Shown: one piece after another, positions 1-4,622 of the stretch
Numbering within the stretch: position 1 is the first letter of the stretch
How the letters are laid out: each line of letters opens with the position of its first letter
Assembly (NCBI GenBank): GCA_021816165.1
Contig: JAKAYZ010000247.1
Coordinates: 1 to 5,064, forward strand
Direction: 5' to 3'
DNA from: Planctomycetota bacterium
GTDB taxonomy: Bacteria; Planctomycetota; Phycisphaerae; WQYP01
Length of the DNA: 5,064 bases
Program-made: the position numbers and the translations under genes
The notes under the pieces: model-generated
Told to the model about the DNA's origin: nothing
What the model saw: only the letters and a program-made list of their open reading frames with translations
Databases searched by the model: none

Positions 1-47
1 CCGCTTGTCATCCCAACCATCGGGCTTTGCCCCGGTATCCGCCGGCA

Positions 48-76
48 ATTCTATCGTCATTTATCACAGGCGTAAA
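48..76 (-). promoter_or_regulatory. Possible leftward sigma-70-type promoter at the left edge
   Basis: Read on the minus strand, TTTACG (76-71, four of six matches to TTGACA) is followed after exactly 17 bases by TAGAAT (53-48, five of six matches to TATAAT). A transcript would start near position 41 and run off the left edge. Minus-strand ATG codons at 20-18 and 11-9 share a frame that stays open to the edge and could start a divergent gene. Only about 20 bases of that frame are visible, so no product can be suggested. The match could be chance. Confidence 0.3.
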
Positions 77-151
77 AATGCGCCGCGACACTGCATGAAT
101 TTCCGCCGCCGCCGGGCGCCGACCGGCCGCGCCAAACCGCCTCTGTTCCGC

Positions 152-157
152 TATAAT
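152..157 (+). promoter_or_regulatory. Perfect TATAAT -10 hexamer ahead of the small membrane-protein gene
   Basis: TATAAT at 152-157 lies 39 bases before the ATG at 197. Transcription would start near 164, leaving a leader of about 33 bases. No convincing -35 element lies 16-18 bases upstream (around 128-135 the sequence is GC-rich). It is therefore a weak promoter, an activator-dependent one, or a chance hexamer. It supports the start at 197 over starts further upstream, because those would lie before the transcript begins or almost on it. Confidence 0.35.
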
Positions 158-196
158 TGTCGGATAAACCCGATGGTTTCCGCAGCGAGATTTTCC

Positions 197-553
197 ATGC
201 CCAATCCCATGCTGGCTTATTTGATCCGTAAAAAACAGGTCTCCCGCCGCCGAAAAATTCTGGCCCTGATAATCGCCGCGACCGTGGACGGCCTGCGCCT
301 TATGTGCGGCGGCGTCATCGGCTTTCTGGATCCGCTGGATGATCTGGCTGATTTCGTAACCGCCTTGTTGCTGTGGCTGGTGCTTGGTCCGTCCTGGGCC
401 ATGGCCGCCGCACTGATCATTGAATTGATCCCCGGCCTGGGGATATTTCCCTCCTGGACGGCCCTGGCCCTGGTGGTGCTGGCCATGCCCCAGCCCGCCG
501 TTGATACCGCCGACGCGCCGCCGGACGGTGCGGAAAAACATCCGACGCATTGA
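197..553 (+). CDS. Small hydrophobic membrane protein of unknown function
   Basis: This gene would encode a 118-residue protein that I do not recognise. A basic N-terminal stretch (residues 11-20, RKKQVSRRRK) is followed by three or four hydrophobic segments at about 21-43, 51-64, 66-84 and 88-97. It then has a short hydrophilic Asp/Pro/His-containing tail. The basic start suggests a cytoplasmic N-terminus by the positive-inside rule. The DPLDDLADF stretch (about 45-53) and the IPGLG turn (78-82) are the most distinctive features and recall small integral-membrane DUF families, but I cannot assign one. The frame is open leftwards to position 5, but that part is Arg-rich and not protein-like. 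I chose ATG 197 because hydrophobic coding begins there and a TATAAT lies upstream. ATG 173 is the alternative. The Shine-Dalgarno signal is weak (GCGAG near 186). The gene converges on recA with an 11-base gap and no clear terminator between them. Confidence 0.6.
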   Translation: MPNPMLAYLIRKKQVSRRRKILALIIAATVDGLRLMCGGVIGFLDPLDDLADFVTALLLWLVLGPSWAMAAALIIELIPGLGIFPSWTALALVVLAMPQPAVDTADAPPDGAEKHPTH

Positions 554-564
554 GTGGGGCGCTT

Positions 565-1680
565 TTATTTGGCCGTTTTGGCCGCGGGCCGGCCTTCCTT
601 TGTCTCCGCTTTTGCCTCCGGCTTCGCCGCGGCTTTATCCGCCGATTCCGGCTTGGGCATGCGCTTGGCCAGAATTTTTTCCCGTATTTCCACCGCCGCC
701 TCCGGGTTATCCTTCAAATATTGCCGCGACTGTTCGCGCCCCTGCCCCATGCGAATCGGACCGTAACTGAACCACGCGCCGCTCTTTTCCACAACGTTGT
801 CGTTCACCGCCAAATCCAGCAGATCACCCTCGTAACTGATGCCGCTGTCAAACAAAATATCAAATTCCGCCTCACGGAACGGCGGCGCGATTTTATTTTT
901 CACCACTTTGGCGCGAACATGGTTGCCGATGGCCGCATCACCTTCCTTGATGGTGTTCACCCGGCGGATATCAATGCGCACGGAACTGTAAAACTTAAGG
1001 GCCCGCCCGCCCGTGGTGGTTTCCGGATTGCCGAACATCACCCCGATTTTTTCCCGTATCTGATTGATGAAAACAATCAGTGTTTTGCTTTTGGACACCG
1101 CGCCGGTAAGCTTGCGCATCGCCTGGCTCATCAGCCGCGCCTGCATGCCCATCGAAGCGTCGCCCATTTCCCCTTCAATTTCCGACTTTGGAATCAGGGC
1201 GGCGACGGAATCCACCACAATCACATCCACCGCGTTGCTGCGCACCAGCAGTTCCACAATTTCCAGCGCCTGCTCGCCCGTATCCGGCTGGCTCACCAGC
1301 AAATTCTGCAGGCTCACACCCAGCCGCTTGGCCCAGGATGGATCCAGCGCATGTTCCGCATCCACAAATGCCGCCACGCCCCCGGCTTTCTGCGCCTCGG
1401 CTATGACGTGCAGGCACAGCGTCGTCTTGCCGGACGACTCGGGGCCGAACACCTCCACGATCCGCCCGCGCGGCAGACCCTTGCCGCCCAGGGCGATATC
1501 CAGCCCCAGCGATCCGGTCGGAATGCCTTCGATTTTCAGCGCTGTCGCGCCATCCATCGTCATGATGGCGCCTTTGCCGTAGGTCTTTTCAATTTGAGAA
1601 ACGGCCCTTTCCAACGCCTGATCCCGCGGGTTGCCCGATGAGGAATGGGAAGAACCGGTAGCAGTGGCCATCGCGGACAT
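565..1680 (-). CDS. recA: RecA recombinase
   Basis: RecA is the ATP-dependent strand-exchange protein. It forms filaments on single-stranded DNA, drives homologous recombination and repair, and in SOS-competent bacteria triggers LexA self-cleavage. From ATG 1680 the product has 371 residues, against 353 in E. coli. Visible hallmarks are the Walker A motif GPESSGKT (79-86), the catalytic glutamate in DAEHALDP (E109), Walker B VIVVD ending at D157, loop L1 around SEIEGEMGD (166-174), and loop L2 with GNPETTTGG (217-225) after [11 protein letters not shown]. All key residues are present, so it should be active. The C-terminal domain ends near 340 and is followed by a Lys/Ala/Pro/Glu-rich tail of about 31 residues with net positive charge, unlike the acidic tail of E. 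coli RecA. ATG 1680 has a weak GCGAG Shine-Dalgarno six bases upstream and matches the family's usual N-terminus. The frame also stays open upstream to an ATG at 1815 (416 residues). Confidence 0.96.
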   Translation of the reverse strand: MSAMATATGSSHSSSGNPRDQALERAVSQIEKTYGKGAIMTMDGATALKIEGIPTGSLGLDIALGGKGLPRGRIVEVFGPESSGKTTLCLHVIAEAQKAGGVAAFVDAEHALDPSWAKRLGVSLQNLLVSQPDTGEQALEIVELLVRSNAVDVIVVDSVAALIPKSEIEGEMGDASMGMQARLMSQAMRKLTGAVSKSKTLIVFINQIREKIGVMFGNPETTTGGRALKFYSSVRIDIRRVNTIKEGDAAIGNHVRAKVVKNKIAPPFREAEFDILFDSGISYEGDLLDLAVNDNVVEKSGAWFSYGPIRMGQGREQSRQYLKDNPEAAVEIREKILAKRMPKPESADKAAAKPEAKAETKEGRPAAKTAK

Positions 1681-1741
1681 GGATATCTCGCTTTTAAGAA
1701 CTCGAAAAATATCGCCCGAACCAGCGCCCGGGCTGAAATTC

Positions 1742-1769
1742 ATGGTACCTAACTTTTGGCTAACGTCAA
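1742..1769 (-). promoter_or_regulatory. Candidate recA promoter with an 11-base-period direct repeat
   Basis: On the minus strand TTGACG (1769-1764, five of six matches to TTGACA) is followed after 16 bases by TACCAT (1747-1742, four of six matches to TATAAT). A transcript would start near 1735, leaving a leader of about 55 bases before the recA ATG at 1680. Between the two hexamers lies a direct repeat GTTAG-N6-GTTAG (1764-1760 and 1753-1749), whose units are 11 bases apart and so on the same face of the helix. It is well placed to be a repressor site. No standard LexA box (CTGT-N8-ACAG, GAAC-N4-GTTC or GTTC-N7-GTTC) was found here. Confidence 0.4.
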
Positions 1770-1814
1770 GCCCGGCGATCGGGATATTTTTCGCCGCCGC
1801 CGCCAGCTCTTCCA

Positions 1815-2633
1815 TTATCCCGCCGTGCCCGCCAGCAGCCAGTCAACCGCGCCGGCAAAACCGTCCTCACCGTTGGACGCAGCCACATGCCGTGCAATCT
1901 TTCGCAATTCCGCCGCGCCATTTCCCATCGCCAGCGGCACCCCGGCGGCGGAAAGCATCGGCATATCATTAAATCCGTCGCCAATGGCCGCTGTCTGCCG
2001 CAATTCAATCCCCATGATGGCCGCGAGGCGGCGCAATCCATGCCCTTTGTCCGCCCCGAATTGCGTAATATCCAGATAATGCGGCTGCGAGCGGCTGGCG
2101 CTTAACTCCCCGCCCAAAGCCGACTGCAAAGCCGCTTCACACGCGATCAATTTTGCCGGCTCATCGCTGACGCCCGTGATTTTAATCAGATCCGCTGGCG
2201 GCGCCGCGCCGCTCCACACGCCATGCGGCCCATGCCCCACCGTCGCCGATTCCCGGGCCACAAAAGCCCCCGCCAAATCGCTGACATACCAGTGCGAAAA
2301 ATCGTGCAGCCACACATCCACGCCGGCCTGCCGCAAAAGCCCCATCGCCTGCCGCGCCGCCGGCGGCGGCAATGTATGGTACTCCAGCGTACTTAAATTC
2401 GGCCACACGATCTGCGCGCCGTTAAACGCCCCGACCGGTTCGCTGATACCCAGTGCGGAAATCAGCGGCGGCAATCCGTCGGCGGACCGCCCGCTGATAA
2501 TCGTAAAGCGAATGCCGGCCGCCCGCAGCCGCTCAACGGCCGAAATCGTGCCCGCCGCAAGGCGTTTGTCCGGCGTCAGCAGCGTTCCATCCACATCCGA
2601 AATCAACAACTTGATGGACGGGCGGCTTGTCAT
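1815..2633 (-). CDS. Cof-type HAD-IIB family phosphatase
   Basis: This is a 272-residue cytoplasmic hydrolase of the haloacid dehalogenase superfamily, of the usual length for the Cof/YbiV-like IIB group. These enzymes remove phosphate from sugar phosphates and similar small molecules using Mg2+ and an aspartyl-phosphate intermediate. All four motifs are visible: DVDGTLL with nucleophile D13 and acid/base D15; ISGRS with S47; K196 in GADKGHGL; and [10 protein letters not shown] with Mg-binding D219 and D223. The C2-type cap domain between motifs II and III (about 80-185) sets the substrate, which cannot be read from sequence. I chose ATG 2633 because GAAGG lies nine bases upstream. The in-frame ATG at 2642, three codons earlier, directly abuts that GAAGG and so would lack proper spacing. 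The gene is followed by recA on the same strand, its TAA overlapping an in-frame upstream ATG (TAATG). A terminator upstream isolates it from the porin, so it needs its own promoter, which I could not identify with confidence. Confidence 0.9.
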   Translation of the reverse strand: MTSRPSIKLLISDVDGTLLTPDKRLAAGTISAVERLRAAGIRFTIISGRSADGLPPLISALGISEPVGAFNGAQIVWPNLSTLEYHTLPPPAARQAMGLLRQAGVDVWLHDFSHWYVSDLAGAFVARESATVGHGPHGVWSGAAPPADLIKITGVSDEPAKLIACEAALQSALGGELSASRSQPHYLDITQFGADKGHGLRRLAAIMGIELRQTAAIGDGFNDMPMLSAAGVPLAMGNGAAELRKIARHVAASNGEDGFAGAVDWLLAGTAG

Positions 2634-2642
2634 CAATGGCAT

Positions 2643-2647
2643 CCTTC
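2643..2647 (-). promoter_or_regulatory. Ribosome binding site that decides the HAD phosphatase start
   Basis: Minus-strand GAAGG (2647-2643) lies directly against the ATG at 2642 but nine bases before the ATG at 2633. The second spacing is normal for a Shine-Dalgarno sequence and the first is not, so the shorter 272-residue product is favoured. Confidence 0.5.
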
Positions 2648-2700
2648 ACTACGCGTCACATCCGACCATCCTATCAGAAATCCACGCCGCTGCGCCCGGC

Positions 2701-2737
2701 TGAAAAGAAAAGGCCCGGCGAAAAATCGCCGGGCCTT
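2701..2737 (-). terminator. Rho-independent terminator of the porin gene
   Basis: A perfect 12-base-pair stem (2710-2721 with 2726-2737, AAGGCCCGGCGA and its complement) closes a four-base loop. On the minus strand it is followed by a T-rich run (TTCTTTTC, roughly 2709-2702). It begins 34 bases after the porin stop codon at 2772 and ends before the HAD gene, so it should end the porin transcript. In the opposite direction the stem is not followed by a T-run, so it is one-directional. Confidence 0.92.
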
Positions 2738-2771
2738 CATCATCAAACGGATATTGTCAACCGGGTGGTTA

Positions 2772-4310
2772 TCAGAACTTCACCTGGAACTGCACCTGGC
2801 CGATAATATCGGAAGTGTTGATCACTGAACCGATATTCGGGCTGGTGTAGGCCGCGTTGGGCAGGTAGGTCACCGCGGTCTGAATCTTGGCATTTTCGCC
2901 GAAGATGTAATAGTTCAGGCCTGCGGTATATTCCATGGACTGCTTGCCCCGGCCGTCCGTGGTCAAGTCGCCGATGCGACCGGCAATTTCCCACTGGTGC
3001 GGCACCAGGAAGTAGCCGACTTCACCATAAGCGCCAAGCTGCCAGATGCTGCCCGTGCCATAGGTGCTGTAAATGGTGGGTGTGCTGTTGCTGGCGCCCG
3101 GCGTGGCGGCATTATACTGCTGGAAATAAATGCTGCTGTTGAAGGCAAAGCCGCGGTATTTCACGTGGCCGTCAACCGTGCCGCGATACAGCGTACCGCT
3201 GGCGGTTTCGCCGCCCAGGAATCCGCCGTTCGGCGAGGCCAGGCCCGCCAGGGCCAGCGAATTCTGCGGAGACGGATATACGCCGGCCGAAGAGTTCTGC
3301 TCTTCATAACCGGCCGCCGCACCGATCGCCCAGACCAGGTGCTTGTGCCAGGAGACATCCGGCGAATCCACAAAATCGCCGTTGTTGCCGGCGCCGGCGA
3401 ATTGCACGCGTCCGTAGAAACCAAACCGGTTGTCCAACTGGAAGGTACCGGCGCCCGTTACGTTGGCCGAGCCGTCCAAGTTGTTGGCCTTGGAACCATT
3501 GTTCACCTGAACATCATAAAACAGGGTGTTCTTGTTCAGATTGCCGGACACATCCAGCGCCAGGGAACGCACCGGATCAAACGGGGCTTCACTGGCCGCA
3601 AACTCCGGAAATTCCGTTCCGGAAGAGTAGTATTCAACGTGGGTGAACGGCACGAGCATTGAACCGGCGCGAATCATGAAACCGGGGTTGAATTCATAGC
3701 CGATCCAGGTATCCAGAATCTGGAACGTGTTGCCCAGACCGACGTTGCTGGAACCATCCGCAAAATCACCGGAAATTGAATAAATAACGTTCTTAAACGC
3801 ATTGCCGGACAGAATCAGCCGGGCGCGGCGGAAATCAAAACCGCTGCTGTTGCCGAACGGGCCGGCAGCCGGGCCGCCGCTGACGGTGTTGTTATTACCC
3901 GCCGCGGACTTGGAATAGGTGTAACGCACCTGCATGTAGCCGTTGATGTTAAGCTGGAAAGCCTTGTTGGCGCTGCGGATATAAAAGCCGTTGTCATAGC
4001 CGGCCTGCAGCTGCGAATCCATGTACTGCGATTCCTGCCTGGATTTGGCCAGCACATCCTTCACCATCGCCCGCACCTGATCCGCCCGGGCCTTGCTCAT
4101 CCAGTCGCTGTTCTGATGATGCTGCACCTTGGCCAGCTGCGCTTTTAACGCCTCAATTTCCGCCTGAAGCTGCGTATTGGTCACCGCCGCGCCCTGCCCG
4201 CCGGTTGCCGCATGCGTCAGCCCTGCCATGCCCAGGCCAGAAATAATTGCCGCAACAGCCGCCATCGCCCGGCCGGCGCCGCGGGATTTCTTCTGCGAGA
4301 TCATCCTCAT
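2772..4310 (-). CDS. Outer-membrane porin of the OprO/OprP (phosphate-selective) family
   Basis: This gene encodes a 512-residue outer-membrane beta-barrel porin. A signal peptide is visible: basic residues 7-14, hydrophobic core about 15-30, and a THA-A cleavage site near residue 34. Next comes a short heptad-like coiled coil (about 46-63, TQLQAEIEALKAQLAKVQ), as found in porins that trimerise or contact peptidoglycan. The barrel begins near 105 (GYDNGFYIRSANKAFQLNINGYMQVRY). The FDFRRARLILSG stretch (158-169) and the following GDF, IGYEF and IRAGSMLVPF segments fit the phosphate-selective porin O/P family. The chain ends in an alternating aromatic strand, VQFQVKF, with the C-terminal Phe used as an assembly signal. 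Family membership does not prove phosphate specificity; the lysine ladder of Pseudomonas OprP cannot be checked without a model. Translation has a strong AGGAG six bases before ATG 4310. A Pho-box-like repeat lies about 110 bases upstream, and a terminator follows, so it is probably monocistronic. Confidence 0.9.
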   Translation of the reverse strand: MRMISQKKSRGAGRAMAAVAAIISGLGMAGLTHAATGGQGAAVTNTQLQAEIEALKAQLAKVQHHQNSDWMSKARADQVRAMVKDVLAKSRQESQYMDSQLQAGYDNGFYIRSANKAFQLNINGYMQVRYTYSKSAAGNNNTVSGGPAAGPFGNSSGFDFRRARLILSGNAFKNVIYSISGDFADGSSNVGLGNTFQILDTWIGYEFNPGFMIRAGSMLVPFTHVEYYSSGTEFPEFAASEAPFDPVRSLALDVSGNLNKNTLFYDVQVNNGSKANNLDGSANVTGAGTFQLDNRFGFYGRVQFAGAGNNGDFVDSPDVSWHKHLVWAIGAAAGYEEQNSSAGVYPSPQNSLALAGLASPNGGFLGGETASGTLYRGTVDGHVKYRGFAFNSSIYFQQYNAATPGASNSTPTIYSTYGTGSIWQLGAYGEVGYFLVPHQWEIAGRIGDLTTDGRGKQSMEYTAGLNYYIFGENAKIQTAVTYLPNAAYTSPNIGSVINTSDIIGQVQFQVKF

Positions 4311-4316
4311 GAAATT

Positions 4317-4322
4317 CTCCTT
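4317..4322 (-). promoter_or_regulatory. Strong ribosome binding site of the porin gene
   Basis: Minus-strand AAGGAG (4322-4317) lies six bases before the ATG at 4310. It is the strongest Shine-Dalgarno sequence of the minus-strand genes here, fitting an abundant outer-membrane protein. It fixes the start at 4310 rather than the second ATG two codons later. Confidence 0.8.
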
Positions 4323-4352
4323 TTAGTATTGAGGAAGCCAAATGCACGATTC

Positions 4353-4375
4353 TCGCCAAAGACCGTCTTGGGCGA
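4353..4375 (-). promoter_or_regulatory. Hairpin in the porin mRNA leader
   Basis: Positions 4353-4362 and 4366-4375 can pair over ten positions with one mismatch (4358/4370), closing a three-base loop. The stem sits in the middle of the predicted leader, about 30 bases before the Shine-Dalgarno sequence. No T-run follows, so it is not a terminator; it could affect mRNA stability or access to the ribosome site. A wider 7-base inverted repeat, AATGCAC at 4341-4347 and GTGCATT at 4397-4403, encloses it, but its far arm overlaps the proposed -10 element and may not be transcribed. Confidence 0.4.
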
Positions 4376-4400
4376 TCAGCCGTTCAATAAGACGCGGTGC

Positions 4401-4406
4401 ATTATC
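4401..4406 (-). promoter_or_regulatory. -10 element of the porin promoter
   Basis: Minus-strand GATAAT (4406-4401) matches TATAAT at five of six positions. No -35-like hexamer lies 16-18 bases upstream; the Pho-box-like repeat occupies that region, ending 12 bases before this hexamer. Known E. coli Pho promoters (phoA, pstS) have about 10 bases there. A missing -35 is typical of PhoB-activated promoters. Transcription would begin near 4395, giving a leader of about 85 bases. Confidence 0.5.
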
Positions 4407-4418
4407 CGGACGCCTGTT

Positions 4419-4436
4419 AAGACAGCATTAAGACAG
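4419..4436 (-). promoter_or_regulatory. Candidate Pho box (PhoB binding site) upstream of the porin
   Basis: On the minus strand two identical CTGTCTT units (4436-4430 and 4425-4419) are separated by AATG. This is the 7+4+7 arrangement of the E. coli Pho box, whose half-site consensus is CTGTCAT. Each unit differs from the consensus at one position. The match continues for two more bases, so the repeat is CTGTCTTAA with an 11-base period. It lies upstream of a -10 hexamer without a -35, ahead of a porin of the phosphate-selective family. Binding by PhoB is inferred; no phoB or phoR gene is in the window. Confidence 0.6.
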
Positions 4437-4443
4437 TGTTGGA

Positions 4444-4456
4444 TGTTTAATAAACA
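4444..4456. repeat. Perfect 13-base palindrome in the porin regulatory region
   Basis: TGTTTAATAAACA is a perfect dyad (TGTTTA and TAAACA around one central A), starting seven bases upstream of the Pho-box-like repeat. Its form suits a dimeric regulator. It does not match the FNR, CRP, Fur or LexA consensus well, so no regulator is proposed. An AT-rich palindrome this short can also occur by chance. Confidence 0.4.
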
Positions 4457-4474
4457 GGCAATAAAGGAAGAATT

Positions 4475-4500
4475 TAACATGAGCTTAACGGCGTGCTAAC
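4475..4500 (-). repeat. Three GTTA units at exact 11-base spacing
   Basis: On the minus strand GTTA begins at 4500, 4489 and 4478. The units read GTTAGCA, GTTAAGC and GTTAAAT. On the other strand they read TTAACA, TTAACG and CTAACG separated by five bases, which resembles the TTAACA-type PhoP box of Bacillus. The GT of each unit is in 11-base register with the GT of the CTGTCTT repeats further downstream (44 and 55 bases from the last unit). This is a candidate upstream array for an OmpR/PhoB-type regulator. Confidence 0.4.
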
Positions 4501-4540
4501 GAAACGCTCACATATCTGGCGAATCCGGCCCGCGCGCAAC

Positions 4541-4574
4541 AAAAAACCCCGCCAACCGGTAAGGCTGGGCGGGG
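4541..4574 (-). terminator. Rho-independent terminator of the HtrA-like gene
   Basis: On the minus strand CCCCGCC (4574-4568) pairs with GGCGGGG (4553-4547). A partly paired inner section has a TTACC loop, and the stem is followed at once by six T residues (4546-4541). It begins 49 bases after the stop codon at 4623 and lies well before the porin promoter. The HtrA-like gene and the porin are therefore probably separate transcription units despite sharing a strand. Confidence 0.9.
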
Positions 4575-4622
4575 CATTGGGAGGAGAATCCATGAGTTTT
4601 GTCAGCGGTTGCGGCTCATTTT

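Larger units (their letters stand above)
4311..4622. other. 312-base intergenic regulatory region between the HtrA-like and porin genes
   Basis: No convincing gene lies here. Reading along the minus strand it holds the HtrA-like gene's terminator (4574-4541), an unremarkable GC-rich spacer (4540-4501), three phased GTTA units, the 13-base palindrome, the Pho-box-like repeat, the GATAAT -10, a leader hairpin and the porin ribosome site. The part between about 4380 and 4500 is clearly richer in A and T than the flanking genes. On the + strand a 12-codon reading frame with a strong ribosome-site-like sequence sits at 4592-4630; it is treated as a finding, not a gene. Confidence 0.7.

Noticed and set aside
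5..196. N-terminal extension of the small membrane protein, starting at TTG 5
   Set aside because: The translation is Arg-rich and not protein-like, and a TATAAT lies within it. Later ATGs at 173 and 197 fit better.
8..550. Minus-strand open frame opposite the small membrane protein
   Set aside because: It is a Gly/Arg/His/Gln-rich translation with no hydrophobic core or motif; the + strand frame has clear membrane segments and a promoter-like hexamer.
571..583. GGCC-N5-GGCC hairpin near the 3' end of recA as a terminator for the convergent genes
   Set aside because: The stem is only four bases, it lies within recA coding sequence and no clean T-run follows in either direction.
550..1641. 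Long + strand open frame antisense to recA (363 codons)
   Set aside because: It lies opposite the unmistakable recA frame, is rich in His, Arg and Phe without domain-like structure, and is an expected by-product of GC-rich coding DNA.
1698..1721. Two GAAC motifs upstream of recA as a LexA box
   Set aside because: They are direct repeats 20 bases apart, which fits neither the GAAC-N4-GTTC nor the GTTC-N7-GTTC arrangement.
2997..3662. + strand open frame of 221 codons inside the porin gene
   Set aside because: It lies entirely opposite the porin barrel frame, which has clear family motifs; there is no ribosome site or recognisable protein.
4419..4425. CTGTCTTAACAG as an SOS (LexA) box
   Set aside because: The CTGT and ACAG arms are only four bases apart, whereas the enteric LexA box needs eight; the 11-base direct repeat explains the sequence better.
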